Origin: Cryptomeria japonica
Lineage: Eukaryota > Streptophyta > Pinopsida > Cupressales > Cupressaceae
Assembly (NCBI RefSeq): GCF_030272615.1
Contig: NC_081406.1
Coordinates: forward strand, 217,194,997 to 217,258,996
Length of the DNA stretch: 64,000 nt
Reading direction: 5' to 3'
The notes under the pieces are model-generated. The model worked only from the letters and a program-made list of their open reading frames with translations. It was not told where the DNA came from and did not search any database. Position 1 is the first letter of the stretch. Each line of letters begins with the position of its first letter. Shown one piece after another: positions 12,157 to 25,896 of this stretch. The translations under genes were made by a program, and so were the position numbers.

Positions 12157-12871
12157 TGTTCTTCTACATCTTCAAAAAATTCCAATTTATAAAATGATGC
12201 TTGATGAATTTTTGATGGATGAATGTTGAATATTGTTGAAGACTTCAAATATCTACTCTTTCACTGCAAAGAAGGCTCTAATGCTCCAAAAACCTGCTCT
12301 TAGATTCTTAGAAGAAGACCCCTTCAAATGAAGAAAGAGAAACCTTAAGTATGAAACCCTAGATCTTAATTTCATGTTTAGGTTGACCTAGGATTTGAAT
12401 TTCCTGCTAACATTTTGTGGTTAAGCATTATTATATCATAAGATTGCGCTCCCAAATTTTCGAGAAAAAAACCGTGGACCATGTGCATTCCCGCCACGGT
12501 CTGACCAACTTTTCACCAAATGTCTGGGGCCATTAGATATGATGATATTAGAGTGCATCACAAAGTTACAACTGATTTTGAGATGTTTTGATATTTGAAA
12601 TCGGGTTTAAACGGTCAAAATAAGATATAATTAGGGTTTATGATTAAATGATTCGCTGGAGGAATAAGATGGAAAGGGGCAGACTTAGGGTAAAGGGACC
12701 AAATTTATAATATGTAAAGTCAGGAGACATGACCTTAGATTTAATTAAATAAATTAAATCAAAGGCTTAAAGAGGAATTAGAAATGCAAGATGTAAGACA
12801 CACTAAGGCGGGTGCTAACCTAAGTGTGAAATTGTAGCACCCTAGCAAGGGTGTACATATATGACACTACA

Positions 12872-13082
12872 AATCCAAATCTATTTGAATAATTTTAATG
12901 TGTTGGATACCATTATCTACACAATAATTATATTTTCAAGTACTTTATTTTGTTCCCAATTTGATCTTTAATAGTAGTATTGAAAATATTAAGTTTTCTA
13001 AAGACCTCTGATTTCCTATTTAGCAGATAAACCCATACTTTATGAGTATAATCATAAAAAAAATAACAAAATTGTTTTCTCT
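12872..13082 (-). pseudogene. Integrase remnant of copia element D, downstream half
   Basis: On the minus strand this reads as the middle of a copia integrase core. After one frame change the phrase DYTHKVWVYLLNRKSEVF (the DDYSRxxWVYFLK region) is followed by GNKIKYL and then a degraded DNG. It continues from the other half at 27140-27266, interrupted by insertion of copia element C. It is frameshifted and bounded on the left by the LTR of gypsy G. Identification rests on the motif and on continuity across the insertion. Confidence 0.72.
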
Positions 13083-14332
13083 TGTTAGAATCTTAGATAC
13101 CAATAATGAACCGAAGGAAAACTGAGAAGGCGAGGTGAATCATTTTTCCACAAGTTAAACAAATAATGCAAATTATAAACTATTTATTAGAGCATAATAT
13201 AAACAACACAATGAAAGATAAAGAATGAAAGAACATAACACACAAAACCAATATTTTTGATGTGGGAAACCTGGTAAAGGGAAAAACCATGGTGGGAAAA
13301 CCTACCCACAACCAAATAATACTTCTACAGTGGTATGTGAAATAATTACAATGGGGATTGCACTTGCAATCAGGCCAACTACCTAGAGCTCACTGATCAT
13401 CACAAAAATAAGTCTCGTTGACTTACATAAATGTCAGAATATAATCTTGAGAAAATGAACTATGAATATAACATCTCCTGATGCCTTATACATTTCCAAT
13501 TAAGCACAAATATATGCCTTGCAACTCTAAATCCTTCACACCCTTCACTGAATGATATATCTATGTTCGCACAATTACCTCTCTCTGATAGTGTAGACAT
13601 AACCATACCATTCCATACCATATCCAAATTACATGAATAAGACTCCTATAAATATAGATCATCAACCCTTATAACAAGGTCGACTAAACCCTAAACCCAT
13701 AAAGTATAATTACAAAAAATGATACCACATGATACCAAGGGACCAATATTATGATTTATATTACATATGATTGACCTAATATAAATTCCCAATGAATTAT
13801 ATCTACTAGAAATTCTCCTAAGACCAATATCAACATGTTTCACCAACCGATAGAAACCCTCTATGTAATAATAGAGAATAACCAACCAGATCCAAATAGG
13901 ATCACCAAATCATCACGCCAACCAATGCAAAGTCACCAAATAATTAGGACATGACCAAGAACACCTTCAGCACGTTAGGAACCATTTTAGTAAGCCAGAT
14001 CATCACATAACCATTTCATTGAGTATCACCAACCGTTAAAGCCAATTAGTACCAAGAATATCAACCGGTAATCCAGAACATAAGCGATAGCTTTCGGAGC
14101 ACAAAATCATGAACCAATAGAATATGATAAGCATATAACCATCCTAAATAACCATCAAAAACCAAAACCAATGATCTGATCATATCGGATCAAAATTAGG
14201 CCAAAACCAAGTCCAACCGAAACATGAACCAACCGAGATAGAAGTAACCAACGGGGAAAGAGCCATATCCAATAGGAGCACAATGTTGACATCAATTAAA
14301 ATACATAATCACTATTTCCATTGTTTCCAATA
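13083..14332 (-). repeat. 3' LTR of element C
   Basis: Lies between TGTTAGAATC (left) and TTTCCAATA (right) on the plus strand; the terminal CA is mutated to TA compared with the 5' copy. It carries the shared U5 motif near 13259-13296. The PPT follows at 14333-14349 (plus strand atctccccctttgacat). Confidence 0.88.
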
Positions 14333-14546
14333 ATCTCCCCCTTTGACATTGATGGTAACACTAAATGTGAAAAACACCCAAGTGCCAAAGAATGCCAACA
14401 ATCTCCCCAAAACTCCAAAATCGATCTAAAATATCTCTCCCCCTAAGATTATTTGTTTTTCACATGAACACTATCTCCCCCTTTGACATCAATGACAAAT
14501 GGATGATTCCAAACCAAACAACTGACTACTCCCCCTAAGCAGCAAC
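14333..14546 (-). other. 3' UTR of element C with PPT and a second PPT-like copy
   Basis: The PPT proper abuts the LTR at 14333-14349. A near-identical 'atctccccctttgacat' recurs at 14474-14490. The UTR is then broken by element F at 14547 and resumes at 21573; 'ctccccctaagcagcaac' before the break and 'atcatcccatcaa' after it line up with the intact equivalent in F at about 16006-16040. Confidence 0.75.
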
Positions 14547-15738
14547 TGTTAGACAATTCAGATAATTGGAAGACAACTGAGAGGGGGTGGGGGTGAGTCA
14601 GTTGTCACAGATTACCGGAAGCATTAGCAATTTAAAATTTAATACCAGAATAACTATTAATCCAATTAAGCATAAACAATAATTATATAATAAAATCCAT
14701 TCACACAACACCAAGATTTGTACGTGGAAAACCCAGTAAAAGGAAAAACCACTGTGGGAAGCCTACCCACAGTCAAAAAATACTTTTGCAGTAAGTATGT
14801 GAATTATAATGAAGGGGCCTGCACTTGCAAGAAGGCCAACATCCTAGAGCACATTGCTCATCACAAAAGGAGCCTCACTGACTACATACAAATCCAGACT
14901 ACAATCCAGAGAAGTGTTGAACTACAAAAGATAGCATCTCCGATGCTCGAGTACAGTTCCGATTAAACTCAATATCGGAGGAGTAAATCCTCTTACACAA
15001 ACCCAATTCGATCTCTAATGACCAACCAACTCCTCTGCCTAAATGATATTACATTATTCACACATTACATTCCTTGACCATGTCCTCATATATTAACCTT
15101 GATGATCTGCAATGAGATCTTACATCTTATTTATATAAACCCTCAACCATAAACAACTAGGTTGGCCACCAGATAATAAACCAATTACATAATTACAAAC
15201 CATGTCAGCCTTAGACCAAACAACTAATATCCAACACATAAGAATCCCAGAAATACAACAATAGGTCCTATCCACATGTTACATTAATGTCGGCCCATAA
15301 CCTAGATCAACCGGGACCAAGTATAGGTCCACACGCTTCAAAAATGATCTCCAACTACTGAGTCTCAAACATGATCACCAACAGCATCCCAAAACTCCAC
15401 CAGAAGCTACACAACCACCACTTATACAATTCATCAAAGATCTCCACAAAAATATCTGCTGGTGAAACCCTCGCCGGAACTAGAAACCAATCTTCTAAGA
15501 AAGTAGCATAGCATCCAATCACCAGACCAAAACCATCTGACCAAATATGAGTATAAGTATCATGAACAAGCAAATTCCATTACTAGATTATACCAGATTA
15601 TGCTGGATCCAAGTTAACCAGAAACTACTCATCCAACCGAGACCAGAAGGGTGTTGATAAAGCATCCAAACAACTAGTGTTGACATTAATGAAAAAACAT
15701 CAATGAAACACATAATCAATTCCACCAAATGGCCAACA
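14547..15738 (-). repeat. 3' LTR of element F
   Basis: Lies between TGTTAGACAATTCAG and GGCCAACA on the plus strand. The PPT abuts at 15739-15755 (atctccccctttggcat). A second PPT-like copy is at 15924-15940 in the 3' UTR. It contains the shared U5 motif at about 14719-14758. Confidence 0.9.
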
Positions 15739-16097
15739 ATCTCCCCCTTTGGCATTGATGGCAACACTAGATGTGAAAAACATCTAAGTACCAAGAAATA
15801 CCAAACAAGTCTACCCCAGTGGAAGACAACCAACAATTATTTGCATATATCTCTGAATATCAATATCTCTCCCTCTGTGAATAATATTTCTCCCCTTTTG
15901 ATATTTACTTTTTCACATCACTATCTCTCGCCCTTTGACATCAATGCTAGAAATCTGATAGAAATATCAAAGCAAAAATATAAGCCTTTGAATCTCAAAG
16001 CTGGATACTCCCCCTAAGCAATAGCATCCCACATCAATGGAAGAATGAATAGTATCTCTAATAATGCATGTCAGATTGATGTAAACCGACATCAATC

Positions 16098-19000
16098 AAG
16101 TCTCTGCCAGAGGGGCAGAAACCTCCAATCTATCTCTTAGGTACTCAAATGATTCCTTGGATAGAGGTTTAATGAAAATATCTGTAATTTATTCTTTAGT
16201 GTTCACATAAACTAGTTTAACTTCATTTTCTTCCACCTTCTCTTCAAAAAGTTATAATTGATAGATATGCGCTTTGTCTTAGAATGAAATACTAGATTCT
16301 TTGATATATCAATAGCAGCAAAGTTATCACAGTGAATAACTACTAGTGCATCACAATCCACCTTTATATCCTTCAACATTTGCTTCATCCATAAAGCTGG
16401 TGTACAGTTAGTAGCAGCAGAAACATACTCATCTTCAGTAGTAGATAAATAAGTACATGATTGTTTCTTGTTGATCCATGAAACCAACTTCTTTCCAAGA
16501 AAGAAAGCTCCATCAGAAGTGCTTTTCCGGTCATCAACATCTCTAGCCCAATCAACATCTGTATATGCACATAAAGTAAAGTTATCATCCTTAGGGTACC
16601 ACAAGCCATATTTTGATTTACCTTGCAAGTATCAAAAAATCCTTTTCAGTGCCATCTCATTATTTTCTCTAGATCACTCTGAAATCTTCAAACAATACAA
16701 ACAACACTCATAATGTTAGGCCTAGTTTGAGTCAAATAAAGTAGACCTCCAATCATAGATTTGTATCTTCTAGGATTTACCAGTGTAGAAACATCTTTCC
16801 TTGTCAATTTATCACTTGTAACCATAGGTGTACTTACCGGTTTAGAATCTCCCATACCAAATTTCTTCAACAATTCCTTAGCATATTTAGTCTGACAAAT
16901 AAAAATGCCTTTGTCAGTCTGAGTAATCTAAAAACCTAAGAAAAATTTCATCTCACCAATCATAGACATCTCAAATTCTTTCACCATATTCTTAAAAAAT
17001 TCCATGCATAATTTATCTTCACCTCCAAAAATAATGTCATCAACAAATACTTAAACAATTAGTATATCATCATCAGTGATTTTATAATATAAATTACTAT
17101 CAGCACTGCCCTTAGTAAAACTAAACTTCAAAAGATATTTATCCAACCTTGCATACCAAGCTCTAGGTGCTTGTTTCAATCCATATAAAGATTTCCTTAA
17201 CCTGCAAACCATATTTGTATCATCTGATAGCGAAAAACCATCAAGCTGCTCAATATAAACTTCTTCATCAAGATCCCCATTCAAGAATGCATATTTAACA
17301 TCCATCTAGTAAACCTTGTAGTTTTTATAAGCAGCATAGGCAAGAAATAATCTTACAACTTCAATCCTAGCTACAGGTGCAAAAGTCTCTCCATAATCAA
17401 TTCCTTCCTTCTGAGCATATCCTTTACAAACCAATTTAGCCTTATTCCTTATAACTTGACCATCCTCATTCAATTTATTCCTAAAAACACATTTAGTTCC
17501 AATAACATTTTTATTTTTAGGCCAGGGAACCAAAGTCCATTTGTTATTTTTCTCAATCTGATCTAATTCTTCTTCCATAGATTTTAACCAAAATTCATCT
17601 TTACATGCCTCAATTACTGATACCGGTTCAACTTGTGAAATTAAACATACCTCATTAGTTTCTAGTCTTCTTCTTGTCATCACTCCATTATTTTTATCCC
17701 CAATGATTTGATCTTCAGAATGATTCAATCTCACATACCTAGGAGTCTTCTTACTCTCTGTTCCTCTTCACTGTTCTTCAATTACTGTAGAATTCTCTAA
17801 TGTTGCCAAAGTAACGGTTCAACTCTCTATTTTGGTAAAGGTGCTACGGGTTCAAATATAATCATTTTCACTGCCGGTTCCTTCTCATAAACTCTAATTT
17901 GACTTTTGCTCTGCTCATCTACTTTGACATTAACACTCTCCACAATTCTCTGCAATCTCTTGTTATAACATCTATATGATTTGATTTCATTATAATAACC
18001 AAGAAATATGCCTTCATAACTTCTAGGATCAAATTTACCAAATAGTATCATCTCTCCTGATATAACATTTACTACCAAAAATTCTGAAATACTTAACTAT
18101 AGGTGTATTGCCAAACCATAATTCATAAGGTGTCTTACCGGTTTCTCCTTTGATATGTACTTTGTTGAATGTGTAAACTGCTATACTCACTGCTTCTCTC
18201 CAATAGATATGAGGTAGAATTTCTTCCATCATCATTGTTCTAGTAGCATCCAAGATAGTTCTATTTTTCCTTTCGACAACTCCATTTTGTTGAGGTGTCC
18301 AGGGAGCAGAAAATTTTCTTATACCATGTTTGTCACAAAAGTTATTAAACTCACTGGATGTGAATTCTCCACCATGATCTGATCTCAAACATTTAATCAT
18401 CAATCCTGTCTTAGTTTCCACTTTAGCCTTAAATATTTTAAACTTTTCAAATGCTTCAGATTTTTCTCTTTAAAAAGTAACCCACGTCATTCTAGAATAA
18501 TCATCAATGATTAGCATGAAATATCTATCACCATGAAAACTTTTAACCCTAGTAGGGCCACATAAATTAGTATAAATAAGATCAAGAACATCATTTGATT
18601 TATCTTGTGTACTCCTAAAAGAGGTTCCAACCTATTTACCCATTTGACATTCTTTACATACCTGATTATAGGGCTTCATAATTTTAGGTATATCTCTAAC
18701 TGCCTTAGTTGAACTGATGTTCACAATGCAATCAAAATTCACATGACATAGCCTTTTATGCCATAGCCAACTTTCATAAATCTGTGTAATCAAACATGTC
18801 TTCTCACAAGAGTTCAAATGAAATATATCTTTTTTCTGTGTACCGGTTGCAATCTCCAAGCCAGATCTGTTAATTATTTTGCATTTTTCATCCTTGAACT
18901 ATAATTGACATCCCTTATCTACCAATTGTCCTACACTCAAAAGATTATGCTTCAAACCTTCAACATAATAACCATTTTCAGTATTGTTCTTACCATCCAA

Positions 19001-20286
19001 TGATATAGTTCCTTTTCCTTTGATCATACATGTCTTGTCATCTCCAAATCTAACTAGTCCACCATCAAATTCTTGCAAAGACATAAATTTTTCTTTATCT
19101 ACAATCATATGATGTGAACAACCATTTTCAATTACCCATTCATCCTTATCCTCAATTTTAGCAGCAAGTGCCTTCTCCTCGGGTACAATCTCTTCTAGTG
19201 CCGGATCATCTTCCTAGATAGCCAGGAATACCCATTCCTTCCCATTGTCAGATCCACTAGCAGAGACGTGTACTAGTTCATCATCTAAATCAGTAATGTC
19301 TTCCTCATTCGCTGTGTAGCATGATTTGTCTCTATTTTTCTTGAATCTATACTTGTTCTGATATCCAGGGTTAGGCTTAAATGATCTTTTAACTCTTTCT
19401 TCAAATCTTGAATTACATTCAAGACATCTAGATGCAAAATCACCAATCTTATTACATGCAAAACATTTAAAAGGTGTTTTTCCTTCATTATTACTGCAAA
19501 TAATGCTTCAAGTTGCTCAAACTCATCATCTTCTCTCTTCATATCTTCTAGTTCTTTTGCATATAGATCTTTCTAGTCTTTCTTACCGGTTGTAGATGTA
19601 GATGCATGAAAAGAAGGTTCAATCTTTAGAGCTCCAGAAGGTCCAAATTCCTCAAGCTCAAAAGTAGATAGTTTCCCAATCAAGGTATCTTTGTTGATAG
19701 ATGTATTAGCCATTGTTCTCAACTCATTAATAGCAGTAGCCTTCATTTTTTAAGCTGGTGGTAGGGTTATTAGGACTTTAGAAACAATTTCATCTTTGCT
19801 CAGAGTTCCACCACAACATTGAATTCCCATAACAATCTCATTTACTCTTTCCATGAATGTAGTAATCCTTTCATCTTCTTCCATCTTCAGGTTTTCATAT
19901 CTCACCTGGTAACCATCAAGTTTAGCAATCTTCACTATAGGGTCACCTTCATTAAGAGTCTGTAACTTATCCCATATAGCCTTTCCAGATGATTTGTTGG
20001 TTAATCTCATTATTTGTTGATCAGAAAGTGCACACAAGAGGGCTTCTCTTGCTCTACAATCATTCTCAAGCTCCTTTTCCAGGTTTACCGAAGGAGGATT
20101 GCCAAATCCTAGATTATAGGGTGTGACACCATTCTATGTGATCTCCCAAATCTCATTGCCAAGACATCTTAGATGAGTCTCCATCTGAATCTTCCATATT
20201 GTAGAGTTTGTTCCTTCAAGCCTTGGTATATCCCTTCGAAAGATAGCTCCAGAAGAATTCGATGAACTTGAACTGTTAGTCACCAT
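16098..20286 (-). pseudogene. Gag-Pol polyprotein of copia element F, broken
   Basis: The minus-strand polyprotein starts at an ATG at 20286, about 45 bases inside the PBS. The gag domain (about 20286-19750) has the KLDGYQV...MEEDERI...F region of plant copia Gag. A zinc knuckle CFACNKIGDFASRC lies near 19440-19480. The protease site reads VIENGCSHHM instead of the usual DSGCS (about 19110-19140), so catalysis would be lost. Next come the HHCC region (about 18860-18640) and the integrase core (18600-18100) with DYSRMTWV, SDHGGEF and PQQNGVVERKN. RT follows (17734-16950) with KQAPRAWY and FVDDIIFGG, then RNase H (16628-16098) with AYTDVDWAR and HSKTKR. At least nine stops or frameshifts separate these blocks. 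The lineage within copia was not resolved. Confidence 0.93.
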
Positions 20287-20330
20287 AGGATCTTCCTCAA
20301 GCAGTTAAGCTTTTTGCAAAGAGGACCAAA

Positions 20331-20342
20331 TCTTTGATACCA
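20331..20342 (-). other. Primer-binding site of element F
   Basis: TGGTATCAAAGA on the minus strand, two bases after the 5' LTR end; matches initiator tRNA-Met with one change. Confidence 0.85.
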
Positions 20343-20344
20343 AT

Positions 20345-21572
20345 TGTTAGACAATTCAGATAACCAAAAGACAACTGAGAGGGGGGGGGGGGGGGTGAAT
20401 CAGTTGTCACATATTACCGAAACCATTAGAAATTTAAACTTTGATACCAGAACCCCAAACAATAATACCAGAATAACCTTTAATCCAATTAATCATAAAC
20501 AATAATCACAGAATAAAAGCCACTTGCACAACACCAAGATTTGTATGTGGGAAACCCAGTAAAGGGAAAAACCACGGTGGGAAGCCTATTGACAGTCATA
20601 TAATACTTTTGCAGTAAGTATGTGAATTACAATGAAGGGGCTTGCACTTGTAGGAAGGCCAACAACCTAGAGAACATTGCTCATCACAAAAGAAGCATCA
20701 CTAACTACATACAAATCCAGACTACAATCTAGAGAATTGTTGACCTGCAAAAGATAGCATCTCCAATGCCTGAGTACATTTCCAATTAAGCTCAATATCA
20801 GAGGACTAAATCCTCTTACACAAACCCAATTCGATTTCCAATGATTGACCAAATCCTCTGCCTGAATGATATTACATTAGTCACACAATACATTCCTTTA
20901 CCATGACCTCTTACATTAACCATGATGATCTGCAATGAGATCTTACATCTTATTTAAAAAAAACCTTGACCATAAACAATCAAGTCAGCCACGAGATAAT
21001 AAACCAATTACATAATTACAAACCATGTTGGCCTTAGACCAAACAAGTAATATCCAGCACATAAGACATCCCAGAAATACAACAATAGGTCCTATCCACA
21101 CATTACATTAATATCAATCCATAACCTAGATCAACTGGGACCAAGTATAGGTCCACAATCTTCAGCAATGATCTCCAACCACCAAGTCTCGAACATGATC
21201 ACCAATAGCATCCTAAAACTCCATCAGAAGCTACACCTACACCACTTATACAATTCATCAAAGATCTCCACAAAAAGCTTTGCTAGTGAAACCCTCATCG
21301 GAACCAGAAACCAATCTTCTAAGCAAGCAGAATAGCATCCAATCACCAGACCAAAACCATATGAGCAAATATGAGTACAAGTATCATGAACAAGCCAATT
21401 CCATTACCAGATTATACTGGAGCCTACCAGATTATGCCAGATCCAAGTTAACTAGAAACCACTCATTCTACCAAGACTAGAAGGGTGTCGGTAAAGCATC
21501 CAAATAGCTAGTGTTGACATCAATGACAAAACATCAATGCAAAACATAATAAATTCCACCTAATGGCCAACA
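20345..21572 (-). repeat. 5' LTR of element F
   Basis: Same ends as the 3' LTR. It includes a 15-base G homopolymer at 20381-20395 where the 3' LTR has interrupted G runs, and the U5 motif at about 20545-20581. It diverges from the 3' LTR by roughly a tenth in the first 250 bases by eye. Confidence 0.9.
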
Positions 21573-21644
21573 ACAACATCATCCCATCAACTTAGATCAA
21601 AAGATGTTTCTAATAAGCTCACCAGATTGATGCATCCTTGCATT

Positions 21645-24600
21645 TCTACGTCTGTGTTGGAGGGATGGTGACCCCCAACTAATCTCTATGATATTCAAAT
21701 GTATCTCTAGGTAATGGTTTTGTTATAATATCTGCAATCTATTCCCTAGTAGGCACATAAACTAGTCTAACTTCCTTTTCTTCAACCTTTTCCTTCAAGA
21801 AATTATACCTTATAGAAATGTGTTTTTATATGGAATGAAATACGGGATTCTTTGACATATCAATAGCAGTAGTATTATCATAGTGAATAATAATAGGCTC
21901 ATCATAACTTACCCTTATATCCTTCAACATTTGCTTCATCCATATGATCAAAGTGCAATTTGTTGCAACAGCTACATATTCAACTTCAATAGTATATAAT
22001 GAAGGGCATGATTATTTCTTTCTAAGCCATGAAACCAACTTCTTTCCAGGAAATAATGCACCACTTGTAGTTCTCTTCCTGTCATCAACATCTCCTACCC
22101 AATCTGAGTCTGTATAGGCACATAATCTAAAATCATTATCATTTGGATACCATAACCCATAGTCTGTTGTTCCTGCCAAATATCTGAATATTCTTTTAAC
22201 AATAATATCAGGACTTCCTCTCGGATCTGACTAAAATCTAGAAGAAATATAGATAGCATTCATTATATCCGGTCTTGTCTGAGTTAAGTACATCAATCCA
22301 CCAATCATTGATTTGTATCTAGATGGGTTCATTGTAGGAGACTCATCTTCCTTAGACAATTTTCAACTAGTTATCATATGAGTACCAATAGGTTTTGACT
22401 TTCCAAGACCAAATTTTGTAAGCAATTCCTTCACATACTTAGTTTGACACATGAAAATACCTTTATTGGTCTGAGTAATTTGCAAACCTAAGAAAAAAAT
22501 CATCTCTCCAATCATAGACATTTCAAATTCATTCTTCATATCATAAGCAAATTTCATGCATAGATTTTCTTCTCCTCCAAAAATTATATCATCAACAAAG
22601 ACTTCAATGATCAGTATGCCATCATGCTCACTTTTATAATATAAGTTACTATCAGCATTTCCTTTTCTAAAACTGAGCTTTGAAAGATATTTATCTAATC
22701 TAGCATACCATGCTCTATGGGCTTGTTTTAGTCCATATAAAGTTTTGTTCAATTTGCAAACCATGTCCCTATCCCCTGATAATGAAAATCCATCAGGCTG
22801 CACAATGTAGACTTATTCTTTAAGATCTCCATTCAGAAATGCACATTTAAAATCCATCTGATATACCTTGTAGTTCTTGTGTACAACATAGGCAAGAAAT
22901 AGTCTTACCACTACTATCATAGCAATTGGAGCATAAGTTTCATCATAATCAACTCCTTCTTCCTGTGAATATCCTTTGCAGGCCAATGTAGCCTTGTTTC
23001 TTACAACTTGACCTTCCTCATTTAATTTATTCTTGAAAAACCCATTTAGTTCCAATAACATTTTTACCTTAAGGCCTAGGGACCAATTCCCATGTTTTAT
23101 TCTTTTCTATCTGATTCAATTCTTCTTCCCTAGCTCTCATCCAATTTTCATCTTTACTTGCTTCAATAAATGATTCTGGCTCATTTTGAGAAATTAATCA
23201 TACTTCTTTAGTAGCTAACCTTTTTCTTGTCATCACAACTTTCCTCTTATCTCCAATTATCTGATCTTTAGAATGATTCATCTTCACATACCTGGGAGTC
23301 TTAGGATTATCTTGACTTTCTGACTCTTTCTCCTCATCAACAATCACTATGGAATTTTTTGATGTTACCGAAGCAATTGGATCAATGCTCTGAACTAATC
23401 CTTGCACTACCAATTCTAATCTGACAATTTCATCTTCCAGTCTATAGTCATATGATCTGATCTAATTATTACCTTGCTTGTCCACTTTTATATTTATGTT
23501 TTCGATTATCCTATTCAATCTTTTTTTATAACATCTATATGCTTTACTCTTAGTAGAATAACCCAAAAATATTCCTTCATCACATCTATGATCAAATTTC
23601 CCTAATGCATCATCTCTTCTAATATAGAATTTACTTCCAAAAATTCAAAAATATTTGACAGTAGGAGTATGACCAAACCATAATTCATAAGGAGTCTTGT
23701 CGATATAAAATTTTATGTGTACTCTATTGAAAGTGTATACCGCGGTATTGACAACTTCTCTCCAATAGATATCAAGAAATTTGGCTTCCATCATCATTGA
23801 CCTTGCAGCATCTAAGAAAGTTTTGTTTTTCCTTTCCACTATTCCATTCTACTGTGGAGTTATAGCAAAGTTGTTGAACTCACCGAATGTAAATTCACTG
23901 CCTTGATCTGATCTTAAACATTTTATCTTGAATCCTATTTCTGTCTCAACCATAGATTTAAAATTTTTGAATTTCTCAAGAGCTTCTAATTTTTCTTTCA
24001 AAAATGTAACCCACATCATTCTAGAATAATCATCAATAAACAACATAAAGTATCTATCACCTTGAGAACTTTTAGTCCTTGCCGGTCCATATAGATTAGT
24101 ATGAATAAGATCAATAATTTCATTATATCTATCATGTATGCTTCTGAAAGAAGTTCTAACTTGTTTACCCGTATGACATTCTCTATATACCATATTATGA
24201 GGATTGATAATCTTGGGCAAGTCTCTTACAGCTTGTGCTCAACTAATCTTCACTATGCAGTCAAAATTCACATGACACATCTTCTTATGCCATAGCCAAC
24301 TTTCATCAATCTAAAAAATCAGGAAAGCCTTCTCATCGGAGTTCAAATGAAAGATATTTTCTTTGGTTTGAGATTTGAATGCAATTTCCAATCCAGATCT
24401 ATTGATAATCTTTCCCTTTCCATCTTTGAATTGCAAATGAATCCTCTATCCACCATCTAACCCACACTCAAAATATTATGCTTTAAACCTTCAACACAGT
24501 AAAAATTGTCAGTATTAGTCTTACCATCCAAGGATATTGTTCCTTTGCCTTTGATCCTACATGTCTTGTTGTCTCCAAATCTGACTAGTCCACCATCAAA

Positions 24601-25841
24601 TTCTTGTAGAGTTAGGAATTTCCTCTTGTCACTAGTCATGTGATGTGAGCAACCACTGTCTATAACCCATTCATCATTCTCTTCAATTCTAGTAGCTAGA
24701 GCCTTCTCCTCAATATGATTTGTATCAATGACAGGTTCTAGACAATCATCCTTGATAGCAATAAAGACCCAATCTTGGTCGGAGCTTCTATTACTGGATC
24801 CACTCACAGGTTCATCATTATCATCATTAGTAATACCAAAATCATCATCACCGACATAGTAACATGATTTATCCTTATTCCTTCTAAATCTAGGTCTGCT
24901 CTGATATTCTGGATTAGGTTTTATAATTCCTAATAAATCTTTCTTGATTCCTTAGAGCTTTTTTAGGACATCTAGAAGGAAAATGACCAATCTTATTACA
25001 TGAGAAACATTTTAAAGGAACTTTTACTTCATACTTACTTCCAACCGGTCCTTTAGGGATTCTTGTGGCAATTAGGGCTTCCAACTCTTCAAGTTCTTTG
25101 TCTTCTCTCTCAATGTCTTCCAAATATTTAGCATATAACTCCTTCCAGTCTATCTTCTGCTTACTGGAGATAGATGCTCTAAATGAAGTCCCTATTTTAG
25201 TAGCACTCTAATCAACAAGTCCTTCAAGTTCAAAAGCAATCAACTTCCCAATTAATGTATATATGGTAACAGGGGTATTTGACATTGTTTGAAGGTCATT
25301 TATTGCAGTAGACTTCATCTTTTAAGCTAGAGGTAGAACTCTTAGAGTCTTTGACACAACCTCATCCTCATTAACATTTCCACCACAATGTTTGATTCCC
25401 ATGATAATCTCTTTTACTCTATCCATGAAAGAACTTATTTTCTCATCTTCTTCCATCTTCAAGGTTTCATATGTCACTTGGTAACCTTCAAGTTTTGCAA
25501 TATTTATTGCTTGGTCACCTTCATAAAGAGTTTCAAGCTTCAACCAGATTTGCTTTGCATTTTGTAGCTCTAGGACATTCAAAAGCTTCTCATGTGATAG
25601 GGAACTTAACAATGCTTCTTTCACTCTAACATGATTATCAACTTTCTTTTGCACATCAAGAGGTGTCAGAGTTCTAGAATTAAGATAATGAGGTGTATAC
25701 CCTTTCTTTGTTATCTCCCAAACTTCAGCTCCAAGACATCTTAGATGAATCTTCATTCGCTCCTTCTAATATATTGTAATTTGTACCATCAAATCTAGGA
25801 CTCTCCTTCTAGTAGGGATTAAATATAGAAGTTGATGCCAT
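21645..25841 (-). pseudogene. Gag-Pol polyprotein of copia element C, broken
   Basis: The minus-strand frame starts near an ATG at 25841, just inside the PBS. Gag occupies 25756-25322 with the same KLEGYQV...MEEDEKI...F block as element F. An intact-looking zinc knuckle CFSCNKIGHFPSRC lies in 25123-24914. The protease site retains VIDSGCSHHM (about 24650-24680). The integrase is at 24220-23645 with DDYSRMMWVTF; the expected PQQNGVVERK motif is damaged by a frameshift near 23845. RT spans 23061-22363 with KQAHRAWY and FVDDIIFGG, and RNase H remnants run 22200-21645. Stops and frameshifts are frequent. Same family as F in gene order, PBS and PPT, but clearly a distinct, older copy. Confidence 0.92.
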
Positions 25842-25882
25842 CAGATCTCCTCAAGCAGTTAAGCTTCTACAAAGAGGACCCT

Positions 25883-25894
25883 CCTCTGATACCA
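25883..25894 (-). other. Primer-binding site of element C
   Basis: TGGTATCAGAGG on the minus strand, two bases inside the 5' LTR end; initiator tRNA-Met type. Confidence 0.85.
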
Positions 25895-25896
25895 AT

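Larger units (their letters stand above)
8372..12871 (-). repeat. 5' LTR of gypsy element G, split by element E
   Basis: On the minus strand the LTR starts TGTAGTGTCATATATG at 12871 and ends CCCCTACA at 8372, giving a TGTAG/CTACA terminal inverted repeat. It is interrupted at the TGTTC target by element E (9327-12156), so its own length is about 1.67 kb (8372-9326 plus 12157-12871). A TATA-like cctatatagcc on the minus strand lies at about 8994-9004. A second copy of the same family in opposite orientation starts at 27267. Both carry the 'gacaccctt ... aatttcacact ... tagcacc' start and a downstream 'ccgtgg/ccatggga ... ctctggtcca' block. Confidence 0.75.
14547..21572 (-). mobile_element. Copia element F, complete but decayed, nested in C
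   Basis: A 7.03-kb minus-strand copia element with LTRs of about 1.2 kb, PBS, gag-pol remnant and PPT. It lies in the 3' UTR of element C. Flanking 5-mers are gcaac (14542-14546) and acaac (21573-21577), a near-perfect TSD. The UTR of C reads through when F is removed. Many stops and several frameshifts make it inactive, and its protease motif is also mutated. Confidence 0.93.
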
